NCBI RefSeq assembly: GCF_900163695.1
Contig: NZ_FUIC01000027.1
Location: 94,807-158,806, forward strand
Direction: 5' to 3'
DNA: 64,000 bases
Source: Gulosibacter sp. 10
Lineage (GTDB): Bacteria; Actinomycetota; Actinomycetes; Actinomycetales; Microbacteriaceae
In this document: positions 1 to 7,109 of the stretch, piece after piece
How the letters are laid out: every line of letters starts with the position of its first letter
Position numbering within the stretch: the stretch's first letter is position 1
Notes under the pieces: model-generated
What the model was told of the DNA's origin: nothing
Databases searched by the model: none
What the model saw: only the letters and a program-made list of their open reading frames with translations
Position numbers and translations under genes: made by a program

Positions 1-591
1 GATAAGGGCGCCGTGATCCTGGCCTCCAACCACCTCTCGGTCATCGACTCCTTCCTGCTGCCCATCGTCATCAAGCGCCGGGTGAACTTCCTCGCGAAGT
101 CCGAGTACTTCACCGGCAAGGGGATCAAGGGCGCGATGGTGCGCTGGTTCTTCACGACCACCGGGATGCTGCCCATCGATCGCTCCGGAGGCAAGGCCTC
201 GGAGGCCTCGCTCCGCACGGGGCTCGAGCTGCTCGAGCGCGAGGGCTGCCTCGGCATCTACCCCGAGGGCACCCGCAGCCCGGATGCGCGGCTGTACCGC
301 GGCCGCACGGGCATCGCCCGGATGGTGCTCGAGGCGGAGACGAACGTCGTGGTCGTCCCCGTGGTCATGGTCGACACCGAGAAGGTCATGCCGATCGGCG
401 CGAAGCGGCCGAAGGCCGGGAAGATCGGCGTCAAGGTGGGCAAGCCCATGGACTTCTCGCGCTACCGGGGGATGCAGCCCGGGCGCTTCGTCCTCCGCTC
501 GGTCACCGACGAGATCATGTCCGAGATCGCCGCCCTCTCGGACCAGGACTACGCTGATATCTACGCGCCGAAGAAGCGCCCCGCGGCGTAG
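1..591 (+). CDS. plsC: 1-acyl-sn-glycerol-3-phosphate acyltransferase (PlsC family), 5' end outside window
   Basis: The reading frame is open from base 1, so the true start lies upstream; 196 residues are visible. The acyltransferase motif HX4D is present (H11 to D16 of the visible part, in NHLSVID) and so is the substrate-binding PEGTRS motif (about visible residues 88-93). These are hallmarks of the PlsC family, which acylates lysophosphatidic acid to phosphatidic acid at the inner membrane face. The likely missing N-terminal part is short, as PlsC proteins are usually 230-260 residues. The gene lies 65 bp upstream of aroG on the same strand. In mycobacteria an acyltransferase of this type also lies near aroG, pknL and idsA, so the neighbourhood is conserved. 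Exact acyl specificity cannot be read from sequence. Confidence 0.88.
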   Translation, partial: DKGAVILASNHLSVIDSFLLPIVIKRRVNFLAKSEYFTGKGIKGAMVRWFFTTTGMLPIDRSGGKASEASLRTGLELLEREGCLGIYPEGTRSPDARLYRGRTGIARMVLEAETNVVVVPVVMVDTEKVMPIGAKRPKAGKIGVKVGKPMDFSRYRGMQPGRFVLRSVTDEIMSEIAALSDQDYADIYAPKKRPAA

Positions 592-656
592 CGCCATCGG
601 CGCCGCCCGTCTTTCTTCCATCCACCCCAATTCCAGCGACATCAAAAAAGGGAACC

Positions 657-2057
657 ATGACGATTACCCAGCAGCTTCAGCAACAGGTGAGCGCAGCGGC
701 GGGCCTCGACGCCTGGCGCGAGCTCCCGATCCGTCAGCAGCCGAACTGGCCTGACAAGCAAGCTGCCGCCGCCATCGCCGAGCAGATCGCGACGCGCCCG
801 CCGCTCGTGTTCGCCGGGGAAGTGGATCGTCTCCGGGAGCGGCTGGGCCAGGCCGCCGCCGGCAACGCGTTCGTGCTGCAGGGCGGCGACTGCGCCGAGA
901 CCTTCGCCGGCGCCACCGCGGACAAGATCCGCGCCCGGGTCTCGACCATCCTGCAGATGGCGCTCGTCCTCACCTACGGCGCCTCGATGCCGGTCGTGAA
1001 GATGGGCCGCATGGCCGGGCAGTTCGCGAAGCCCCGCTCGAAGGACACCGAGACGCGGGACGGCGTCACGCTGCCCGCCTACCGCGGCGACATCGTGAAC
1101 GGCTTCGCCTTCACGGAGGAGTCGCGCACGCCGGATCCGCAGCGCCTGCTCGACGGCTACCACGTGGCGGTCTCGACGCTCAACCTCATCCGCTCGTTCA
1201 CGACCGGCGGCTTCGCCGACATGCGCGAGGTGCACTCCTGGAACCAGGGCTTCGCGAAGAACCCCGCCAACGCCCGCTACGACCTGATGGCCCGGGAGAT
1301 CGACCGCGCGCTCAAGTTCATGACCGCCACGGGCGCCGACTTCGAGGCACTCAAGGAGGTCGAGTTCTACGTCGGGCACGAGGGCCTGCTGCTCGAGTAC
1401 GAGCGCGCCATGACGCGCATCGACTCGCGCACGAAGCTGCCCTACGACACGTCGGCGCACTTCATCTGGATCGGCGAGCGCACGCGCGATCTCGACGAGG
1501 CGCACATGGACTTCTTCTCGCGGGTCAAGAACCCCATCGGCGTCAAGCTCGGCCCCGGCACGGACACCGAGACGATGCTGCGCATCATCGATAAGCTCGA
1601 CCCCGAGCGCGAGCCGGGCCGCCTCACCTTCATCACCCGCATGGGCGCCCAGAAGATCGGCGACGTGCTCCCGGGCCTGCTCGAGTCGATCAAGGCGGAG
1701 GGCTCGACGCCGCTGTGGATCACCGATCCCATGCACGGCAACGGGTTCACCACGGAGCGCGGCTACAAGACCCGCAACTTCGACGACATCGTAACCGAGG
1801 TGAAGGACTTCTTCGCAGCCCACAAGGCGGCCGGGACGCACCCGGGCGGCATCCACGTGGAGCTCACGGGCGACGACGTCGCGGAGTGCCTCGGCGGCTC
1901 CGACCGGGTCGACGAGGCCGCGCTCGAGACGCGCTACGAGTCGCAGTGCGACCCGCGCCTCAACCACAAGCAGTCGCTCGAGCTGTCCTTCCTCGTGGCG
2001 GAGCTGCTGCAGCAGTTCCCCTCGGCCGAGGTGCCGGTGGGCCAGGACAACTGGTAG
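657..2057 (+). CDS. aroG: Class II 3-deoxy-7-phosphoheptulonate synthase (DAHP synthase)
   Basis: This 466-residue protein is a plant/actinobacterial class II DAHP synthase. It condenses phosphoenolpyruvate and erythrose 4-phosphate in the first step of the shikimate pathway. Class II signatures are visible: the early FVLQGGDCAETF block with the metal-binding Cys, VKMGRMAGQFAKPRS, YRGDIVNG, and the late HGNGF and GIHVELTGDDVAECLGG blocks. The length fits the class II family (about 450-475) and is far from class I enzymes (about 350). The ATG is preceded by AAGGGAACC. A strong hairpin terminator follows 11 bp after the stop. It stands as a single gene between plsC and the divergent pknL. Class II enzymes are often feedback-regulated by aromatic amino acids, but nothing in the 65-bp leader shows an attenuator. 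Confidence 0.96.
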   Translation: MTITQQLQQQVSAAAGLDAWRELPIRQQPNWPDKQAAAAIAEQIATRPPLVFAGEVDRLRERLGQAAAGNAFVLQGGDCAETFAGATADKIRARVSTILQMALVLTYGASMPVVKMGRMAGQFAKPRSKDTETRDGVTLPAYRGDIVNGFAFTEESRTPDPQRLLDGYHVAVSTLNLIRSFTTGGFADMREVHSWNQGFAKNPANARYDLMAREIDRALKFMTATGADFEALKEVEFYVGHEGLLLEYERAMTRIDSRTKLPYDTSAHFIWIGERTRDLDEAHMDFFSRVKNPIGVKLGPGTDTETMLRIIDKLDPEREPGRLTFITRMGAQKIGDVLPGLLESIKAEGSTPLWITDPMHGNGFTTERGYKTRNFDDIVTEVKDFFAAHKAAGTHPGGIHVELTGDDVAECLGGSDRVDEAALETRYESQCDPRLNHKQSLELSFLVAELLQQFPSAEVPVGQDNW

Positions 2058-2068
2058 CCCGAGGCTCG

Positions 2069-2110
2069 CGCGGAGGCGCCCCGTCGATTCGGCGGGGCGC
2101 CTCCGCGTTT
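2069..2110 (+). terminator. Intrinsic terminator of aroG
   Basis: A perfect 15-bp inverted repeat (2069-2083 with 2093-2107) and a 9-nt loop are followed by TTT. It sits 11 bp past the aroG stop and faces the convergent pknL gene, whose end is at 2260. Confidence 0.85.
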
Positions 2111-2259
2111 CCGGCGGGGACCGCAATGGCGACGCGGACACGTGCTCCGCGAGGGACGGATGACCGCGCACGTCCCGACACGGGAGTACGGCGCCCGGAC
2201 CGGTCCTGCCGCGGCGAAGCCCCCTGCCGCGGCCGCGGCGGCGAGGAGTCCCGCCGCGG

Positions 2260-4245
2260 CTAGAACTCGTAGGTCGCCTGGATCGACACCGTCGAGCCGC
2301 GCTCGATCTCGTCGCCTCCAGACGGCGACTGGGCGGAGACGACCGCGTCCTCGAGCAGCACCGAGGGGATCGAGTGCGAGACGGAGAACCCGGCGCCCTC
2401 GAGCGCCGAGATGGCGTCCTCCGCGTCCATGCCCACGACATCGGGCACCTCGACGAGGTCGGGGCCGAGCGAGACCACGAGGCCGATGTCGGCTCCCGGA
2501 CGGATCGGGCCCTCGCCGTTCGACTGGCTGATCACCACGCCGGCGGGGATATCGGAGCTGTACTGCTCGTCGGCCACCACGCCGTTGAGACCGACCGCCT
2601 CGAGGCTGGCCACGGCCTCCTCCTGCGACTGCCCCGCGACCTCGGGCACCGGCCCCGCGGAGAGCACGAGCCGGATGACCGACTGCTCCGCCATCTGGTC
2701 GGGGAGCGCCTCGCCCGCCTCGTCGGTCGCGTAGAGCACCGTATCGGCGTCGGCGGAGTCGAAGACCACCGCCTCCTGCTCCTGCTCGTCGCTGTAGACG
2801 AATCCGGCCTCCTCGATCGCGGCCACGGCCTCCTCGCGGGACTTGCCCGCGAGGCTCGGGACGGTGAGGATCTCGGGACCGCCGGAGACGATGAGCGCGA
2901 TGGCCGAGTCGGGCGCGAGCCTCGTGTCGGCCCCCGGATCCATCGCCATGACGACGCCCTCGGCGACGTCGAGGGAGTGCTCCACCGAGACGTCGCCGAC
3001 GACGAAGCCCTGCGCGGCGATCTGCGAGGCCGCTTCGTCCTGGGTCTGGCCGACGACGTCGGGGGCGGCGAGGTAGGAGCCGGGGCCGTACCCCTGCCAC
3101 CAGCCGATGCCGCCGGCGAGGGCCATGAGCAGCAGCACGACGAGGGCGGCGACGATGCCCGAGCGGCGCTTCTGCCGGTTGATCTTCTCGAGGCGCACCG
3201 CGGCGAGCGGTGCGCCGTCGGTCTCGGGCGCCGTCACGGCGGCGCCGCCGAGCGCGGCCTCGACCGAGGACGGGTCGGTGGGGGTGGTGAGGCGGTCCCA
3301 GTCGGATGACGGCTCGTGGGTCTCGGCCAGCAGCTGCGTCTCGGGATCGACGGGCACCGGCGTGAGCCGCGCGGTCGGGGGAACGGTCGCGCTCGAGGAC
3401 TCCGCGATGTCCCGCTCGGCCTGGCGGAGCGCCGCGAGCATCGCGCCGGCGTCGGCCGGGCGGTCCTCGGGCTCGCGCTCGGTGGCCCAGACGACGAGGT
3501 CGTCGAGCTCCCGCGGCAGCCCCGGCTGATGCTCGCTCGGGGGCGGCACGTTGTCGTTGGCGTGGCGGTAGGCGATGTTCACCGGCTCGTCGCCGCGGTA
3601 CGGCTGCTCGCCCACGAGCATCTCGTACATCATGATGCCGGCGGAGTAGATGTCGGAGCGGACATCGGCCGTGCCCTGCGTGACGAGCTCGGGCGCGAGA
3701 TAGGCGATGGTGCCGAGGAGCACCGAGCCGGAGACGGTGTTGGAGGTCGTGGCGCGCGCGAGCCCGAAGTCCGAGAGCTTGATGCGGCCGTCGTCGGCGA
3801 GCAGCACGTTCTCGGGCTTGATGTCGCGGTGGATGATGCCCTGCCGGTGGGCGACCTGCAGGCCGGCGAGCACGGCATCCATGATGTCGATGGTCTGCTC
3901 CACCGTGAGCCGGTGGTGGTCGTGGAGGAGATCGCGCAGCGTGATGCCGGGCACGTACTCCATGACGATGTACGCGAGCCCCTCGTCCTCGCCCTGGTCG
4001 TACACGTTGACGAGGTTCGGATGGGCGAGCTTGGCGGCGGCCTTGCCCTCGCGGATGAACCTGGCGCGGAACGCGTCGTCGGCCGCGAGGTGGTCGTGCA
4101 TGATCTTGACCGCGACCCGGCGCTCCAGCCGGAGATCGGTGGCCACGTACACCGTGGCCATCCCGCCCCTGGCGATGAGCGAGCGCACCTGGTAACGGCC
4201 GTCGATAAGACGGCCGATCAGGGTATCCGGGTTGGCGGGGCTCAC
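2260..4245 (-). CDS. pknL: Membrane Ser/Thr protein kinase with four PASTA repeats (PknL/PknB type)
   Basis: The 661-residue protein has an N-terminal kinase domain (about residues 10-280). It carries the Gly-rich loop ARGGMATVY, catalytic K47 in AVKIM, HRDIKPEN, the DFG motif and GTIAYLAPE in the activation segment. A basic linker and one transmembrane helix (about 357-380) lead to four extracellular PASTA repeats, each starting with a PxVxG-like turn (PDVVG, PSLAG, PEVAG, PDVVG). PASTA domains bind peptidoglycan fragments or lipid II, so this kinase likely links wall status to cytoplasmic phosphorylation. It is divergent from a small DNA-binding gene resembling Rv2175c, the known PknL substrate, and that context is why I prefer the name pknL over pknB. 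The GTG start has no Shine-Dalgarno sequence and lies 7 nt after the -10 hexamer TACCCT, so the mRNA is probably leaderless. Confidence 0.9.
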   Translation of the reverse strand: MSPANPDTLIGRLIDGRYQVRSLIARGGMATVYVATDLRLERRVAVKIMHDHLAADDAFRARFIREGKAAAKLAHPNLVNVYDQGEDEGLAYIVMEYVPGITLRDLLHDHHRLTVEQTIDIMDAVLAGLQVAHRQGIIHRDIKPENVLLADDGRIKLSDFGLARATTSNTVSGSVLLGTIAYLAPELVTQGTADVRSDIYSAGIMMYEMLVGEQPYRGDEPVNIAYRHANDNVPPPSEHQPGLPRELDDLVVWATEREPEDRPADAGAMLAALRQAERDIAESSSATVPPTARLTPVPVDPETQLLAETHEPSSDWDRLTTPTDPSSVEAALGGAAVTAPETDGAPLAAVRLEKINRQKRRSGIVAALVVLLLMALAGGIGWWQGYGPGSYLAAPDVVGQTQDEAASQIAAQGFVVGDVSVEHSLDVAEGVVMAMDPGADTRLAPDSAIALIVSGGPEILTVPSLAGKSREEAVAAIEEAGFVYSDEQEQEAVVFDSADADTVLYATDEAGEALPDQMAEQSVIRLVLSAGPVPEVAGQSQEEAVASLEAVGLNGVVADEQYSSDIPAGVVISQSNGEGPIRPGADIGLVVSLGPDLVEVPDVVGMDAEDAISALEGAGFSVSHSIPSVLLEDAVVSAQSPSGGDEIERGSTVSIQATYEF

Positions 4246-4252
4246 GAAGGCG

Positions 4253-4258
4253 AGGGTA
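4253..4258 (-). promoter_or_regulatory. -10 hexamer of a leaderless pknL promoter
   Basis: On the minus strand TACCCT ends exactly 7 nt before the GTG start of pknL, with no ribosome binding site between. This matches the actinobacterial leaderless layout. No convincing -35 box is visible. Confidence 0.55.
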
Positions 4259-4323
4259 GCCGTCTTTGGCGGAAAAATCGGACTGAAACTCCGATCCGCC
4301 CCGCAGCGGGTGCGCGCATCTGC

Positions 4324-4329
4324 GACTAT
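4324..4329 (+). promoter_or_regulatory. Possible -10 hexamer for the Rv2175c-like gene
   Basis: GACTAT, which fits the loose nANNNT pattern, ends 6 nt before the GTG at 4336. There is no Shine-Dalgarno sequence, so a leaderless transcript is plausible. The 90-bp gap to pknL would then hold two back-to-back promoters. Confidence 0.4.
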
Positions 4330-4335
4330 TGAATC

Positions 4336-4680
4336 GTGTCAACGCAATACGCAACTACAGAATGGTTCACCCTTCCCGAGGCGGCCGCCGAGCTGGGCGT
4401 CTCCTCGGGCCGGCTCCACCGGCTCCGGGAGGAGCGGTTCCTGCTCGCCGTCAAGCACGACGGGCAGCCGAGGATCCCGAAGGACTTCATCCGGGACGGC
4501 GAACCCCTGGCCGGACTGCGCGGGACGCTGACGCTCCTGGCCGATCACGGCGTCGTCGACCACGAGGCCATGGAGTGGCTGCTCTCGGTGGACGAGTCGC
4601 TCGGGATGACGCCCACCCAGGCGCTGCAGGAGGGGCGGAAGTCCTCGGTGCGCCGCTCGGTGCAGCTCCTCGCGATCTGA
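4336..4680 (+). CDS. Small helix-turn-helix DNA-binding protein, Rv2175c-like
   Basis: This 114-residue protein starts with a winged HTH-like segment (FTLPEAAAELGVSSGRLHRL). The later conserved block is PRIPKDFIRDGEPLAGLRGTLTLLADHGVVDHEAMEWLL. Layout and motif order match mycobacterial Rv2175c, a DNA-binding protein phosphorylated by PknL on an N-terminal threonine. Here the N-terminal tail is short but still carries Thr3, Thr7 and Thr8. It is transcribed divergently from the PASTA kinase, as in mycobacteria, which supports a kinase-substrate pair. GTG is used as the start and there is no ribosome binding site. The family assignment rests on my memory of the Rv2175c sequence and on synteny. 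Its DNA target is unknown. Confidence 0.75.
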   Translation: MSTQYATTEWFTLPEAAAELGVSSGRLHRLREERFLLAVKHDGQPRIPKDFIRDGEPLAGLRGTLTLLADHGVVDHEAMEWLLSVDESLGMTPTQALQEGRKSSVRRSVQLLAI

Positions 4681-4715
4681 ACGATCCGGCGGGCCCCGCC
4701 GAGCGGGTTCCGCCG

Positions 4716-5804
4716 TCAGCGCTCGCGCCGGGCGGCGGCCGTGGCGAGCGCGCGGAAGCGCTCGCGCGAGGCCTCGTCGAGGTCGATCGCGTCCATCGCG
4801 GCGAGCGCCTCCTCGAGCCAGGCCTGGATGCGCAGCTCGACGGCCTCGAGGGCGCCGAGGCGCTCCAGGTCGCGCTGCATCCGGCCGATCTCGGCGGGCT
4901 GCAGATCGGCCGCCCCGAGCCGCTGCTCGAAGAAGTCCCGCGTCGACGCGTCGGCGCGGCGCTCGAGCTCGGCGATGAGCAGGGTCCGCTTGCCCTCGCG
5001 CAGGTCGTCGCCCGAGGGCTTGCCGGTGACGCGCTCGTCGCCGAAGACGCCGAGCACGTCGTCGCGGAGCTGGAAGGCGAGTCCGAGGGGGAGCCCCATC
5101 GCCCGCACCCGGCCCACGAGCGCGTCGTCCGCGCCGGCGAGCCGCGCGCCGATGACGAGCGGGGCCTCCACCGAGTAGCGGGCCGACTTCGACGTCGCGA
5201 CGGCGATGGCCCGGTCCGCGCGCTCGTCGCGCGGGATGCGCTGCCATGAGCTCTCCGCCGCCACGTCGAGGACCTGCCCGGCGGTGACCTCCGTGCGCAT
5301 CCGCACGAACTCCGCGGTCGCCGCCGCGGCGCGCTCGGGGCGCACCCGCCCCGCCCCCTCGATGCGGAGGTCGTCGCTCCACATCAGGAGCAGATCGCCG
5401 GCGAGGATCGCGGCGGAGACGCCGAAGTGCTCGGCGTCGCCCACCCAGCCGCGGTCCTCGTGGAGCCGCTCGAACACGCGATGGGTCGAGGGCCGGCCGC
5501 GACGCGTGTCGGAGCGGTCGAGGATGTCGTCGTGCACGAGCGCGGCGGCGTGGAAGAGCTCGAGGGAGGCGGCGAAGGCCACCACGGCCTCGGGCAGGCC
5601 CGGGTCCGCGTCGGCGGCGGGCATCCGCGCGCCGGCGGCGAGGAACTGCGCGCGCGTGCGCTTGCCGCCGGAGGTGAAGGCCTCGAGCTGGTCGAGCAGG
5701 ACGCCGAGCTCGGGCCCCATCGCGAGCAGCGCTGGTCGGTGCTCGTCGAAGAGGGATTCGAGGCGGGCGGCGATGGACTCGACGAGGGGGAGACTTTCAG
5801 GCAC
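4716..5804 (-). CDS. idsA: Polyprenyl diphosphate synthase (IdsA / GGPP synthase type)
   Basis: The 362-residue trans-isoprenyl diphosphate synthase builds C15-C20 or longer prenyl chains from IPP and an allylic primer. The first Asp-rich motif is in LVHDDILDRSD and the second in FQLRDDVLGVFGDE; both bind Mg-diphosphate. GGKRTR near the N-terminus is the IPP-binding motif. I chose the GTG at 5804 because the protein then begins just before the first helix and because TAAGGT, a good -10, ends 7 nt upstream. The longer frame upstream has no coding character and would cross the DUF3040 gene. Product length cannot be deduced. Proximity to cell wall genes fits a role in isoprenoid lipid carriers, menaquinone or carotenoids. 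It converges on the Rv2175c-like gene with only 35 bp between the stops. Confidence 0.9.
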   Translation of the reverse strand: MPESLPLVESIAARLESLFDEHRPALLAMGPELGVLLDQLEAFTSGGKRTRAQFLAAGARMPAADADPGLPEAVVAFAASLELFHAAALVHDDILDRSDTRRGRPSTHRVFERLHEDRGWVGDAEHFGVSAAILAGDLLLMWSDDLRIEGAGRVRPERAAAATAEFVRMRTEVTAGQVLDVAAESSWQRIPRDERADRAIAVATSKSARYSVEAPLVIGARLAGADDALVGRVRAMGLPLGLAFQLRDDVLGVFGDERVTGKPSGDDLREGKRTLLIAELERRADASTRDFFEQRLGAADLQPAEIGRMQRDLERLGALEAVELRIQAWLEEALAAMDAIDLDEASRERFRALATAAARRER

Positions 5805-5811
5805 GCTCCCA

Positions 5812-5817
5812 ACCTTA
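5812..5817 (-). promoter_or_regulatory. -10 hexamer of a leaderless idsA promoter
   Basis: TAAGGT on the minus strand ends 7 nt before the GTG start codon. It overlaps the divergent promoter region of the DUF3040 gene. Confidence 0.5.
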
Positions 5818-5832
5818 TAAGGGTGCGCGCCG

Positions 5833-5838
5833 TACAAT
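5833..5838 (+). promoter_or_regulatory. -10 hexamer upstream of the DUF3040 gene
   Basis: TACAAT is a near-consensus -10 box. The expected transcript would have a leader of about 44 nt containing the GAGGGAATC ribosome binding region of the gene at 5889. The -35 region is poorly conserved. Confidence 0.5.
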
Positions 5839-5888
5839 GGAAAGTCACGAACGGACGGCGGGCCGGGCCCGCAGAGCGCGAGGGAATC

Positions 5889-6290
5889 ATGGCACTTTCT
5901 GAGCAGGAGCAGCGATTGCTCGAGGAGATGGAGCGCAGCCTCTATCAGAACGATGCGGATGTGGTGTCGACCACGCCCAAGAGCGGCGGCGGCATCTCCG
6001 CGAAGGCGATCACCATCATCGTGCTGTCGATCGTCCTCGGAGTCGCGGTCGTGGTGGCGGGCATCGCGTTCCGCGTGCCGTGGCTCGGCCTGGTCGGCTT
6101 CGTGCTGATGATCGCCGGCATCATGTGGGCGATCCGCGGAAACGGCGGCGGCGGCGAGGAGTCCGTCTCCGCCGGGCCGACGCCGGCCAGCGGCGGCAAG
6201 GGCGCCGGCCGCAAGCCCGCGAAGAGCGGCGGTTCGTTCATGGGCAGGCTCGAAGACCGATGGGAGCGGCGACAGGACGGCGACCTCTAG
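5889..6290 (+). CDS. DUF3040 small membrane protein
   Basis: This 133-residue protein begins with MALSEQEQRLLEEMERSLY, the signature N-terminus of actinobacterial DUF3040 proteins. Two hydrophobic helices follow (about 37-57 and 62-82), then a Gly/Ser/Lys-rich cytoplasmic tail. Function is unknown. The family is consistently found next to mraZ at the head of actinobacterial division clusters, as here. The ATG is preceded by GAGGG at good spacing. A very strong terminator follows, so the gene forms its own transcript and is not fused to the mraZ operon. Confidence 0.88.
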   Translation: MALSEQEQRLLEEMERSLYQNDADVVSTTPKSGGGISAKAITIIVLSIVLGVAVVVAGIAFRVPWLGLVGFVLMIAGIMWAIRGNGGGGEESVSAGPTPASGGKGAGRKPAKSGGSFMGRLEDRWERRQDGDL

Positions 6291-6309
6291 CCGCCCCACT
6301 TCCCTCCCC

Positions 6310-6353
6310 AACGCCCCCGGGGCCGATCGAAGGATCGGCCCCGGGGGCGTTTT
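6310..6353 (+). terminator. Strong intrinsic terminator after the DUF3040 gene
   Basis: A perfect 19-bp inverted repeat (6310-6328 with 6333-6351) has a GAAG tetraloop and a run of four T (6350-6353). It isolates the mraZ operon from upstream transcription. Confidence 0.93.
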
Positions 6354-6384
6354 CCATGCCTTTTTCCGGCTACCGCGCTCCACG

Positions 6385-6448
6385 GGAGGGAAATTCCCTC
6401 CACATCCCTCCCCACGGCTGCATGGCAGTGCTTTCAAGGGAACTGCCA
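6385..6448 (+). other. Two inverted repeats in the mraZ upstream region
   Basis: The first is an 8-bp palindrome with a single central base (GGAGGGAA at 6385-6392 and its complement at 6394-6401). The second is a 7-bp inverted repeat with a 12-nt spacer (TGGCAGT at 6423-6429, ACTGCCA at 6442-6448). Both lie between the DUF3040 terminator and the MraZ boxes and could be regulator sites. No regulator can be named. Confidence 0.4.
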
Positions 6449-6486
6449 GGAAGCGGAGTGCGGAAAAGGGGACTTGGGGCTGGTCT

Positions 6487-6520
6487 GTGGGGTGATGTGG
6501 AGTAAAGTGGGGGCCGGTGG
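6487..6520 (+). promoter_or_regulatory. MraZ operator: four GTGG repeats with exact 10-bp spacing
   Basis: GTGG begins at 6487, 6497, 6507 and 6517, so four direct repeats lie on one face of the helix directly upstream of mraZ. MraZ proteins are known to bind tandem TGGGN or GTGG-type repeats with 10-bp periodicity in their own promoter. The hexamer TAAAGT (6503-6508) between repeats could be the -10 box, so MraZ binding would cover it and give autorepression. A 30-bp leader separates the array from the start codon. Confidence 0.85.
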
Positions 6521-6550
6521 AATCCCCGGGAGAGCGAAGGAGGGCGGGTC

Positions 6551-6982
6551 ATGTTCCTCGGCACGTACTCGCCCAAGCTCGACGACAAGGGGCGGCTCAT
6601 CCTTCCCGCCAAGTTCCGAGAGGACCTGGCGGAGGGGGTCGTGCTCACGCGCGGCCAGGAGCGCTGCATCTACGTGTTCTCGAACGCCGAGTTCGAGGGC
6701 TTCCACGCGCAGATCCGCCAGGCGCCCGTCACCAGCAAGCAGGCCCGCGACTACCTGCGGCTGCTGCTCTCGGGCGCGCACGCCGAGACCCCCGACAAGC
6801 AGGGGCGCATCACGATCCCCGCGCAGCTGCGCAAGTACGCCGGACTGGACCGGGAGCTCGCCGTCATCGGTGCCGGCACCCGGGCGGAGATCTGGGATTC
6901 GAATGCTTGGAACGACTACGTCGAGGCCAACGAGGCCTCGTTCTCGGAGACCGCGGAGGAGGTGATCCCGGGACTGCTCTAG
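6551..6982 (+). CDS. mraZ: MraZ transcriptional regulator of the division and cell wall operon
   Basis: The 143-residue protein carries two SpoVT/AbrB-like DNA-binding repeats. The first ([23 protein letters not shown]) opens the protein; the second ([18 protein letters not shown]) lies around residues 80-98. Length and layout are those of standard MraZ, which oligomerises into a ring and binds repeated GTGG/TGGG boxes in its own promoter. Such boxes occur at 6487-6520. It is the first gene of the division cluster, followed after 127 bp by rsmH. The ATG has a purine-rich AGGGCGGGTC upstream. Confidence 0.96.
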   Translation: MFLGTYSPKLDDKGRLILPAKFREDLAEGVVLTRGQERCIYVFSNAEFEGFHAQIRQAPVTSKQARDYLRLLLSGAHAETPDKQGRITIPAQLRKYAGLDRELAVIGAGTRAEIWDSNAWNDYVEANEASFSETAEEVIPGLL

Positions 6983-7010
6983 TCCGACTTCGAGGACTCC
7001 GGCCGTTCGA

Positions 7011-7096
7011 CGCTCTGAGGCACCTTCCCCGGCAGCAGAGCGGAGCACGGCTCGGGTTCTGGAAGCTCGGACGCTCGACCCCTCGAGTCTCGAGCG
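7011..7096 (+). ncRNA. Structured leader upstream of rsmH, candidate mraW RNA motif
   Basis: The 127-bp gap between mraZ and rsmH can fold into at least three stems: 7011-7017 with 7036-7042 (7 bp, 18-nt C-rich loop), 7043-7046 with 7050-7053, and 7072-7078 with 7090-7096 (7 bp). The last stem ends 6 nt before the CGGAGG ribosome binding site. A conserved cis-regulatory RNA called the mraW motif has been described in this position in actinobacteria. I recognise the location and the style of structure, but cannot test covariance here. Confidence 0.5.
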
Positions 7097-7109
7097 AATC
7101 CGGAGGACC

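Noticed and set aside
2233-2259. A terminator for pknL
   Set aside because: A 9-bp inverted repeat lies directly against the pknL stop, with no T-run on the minus strand. It may be only GC-rich chance, so it is not listed as a feature.
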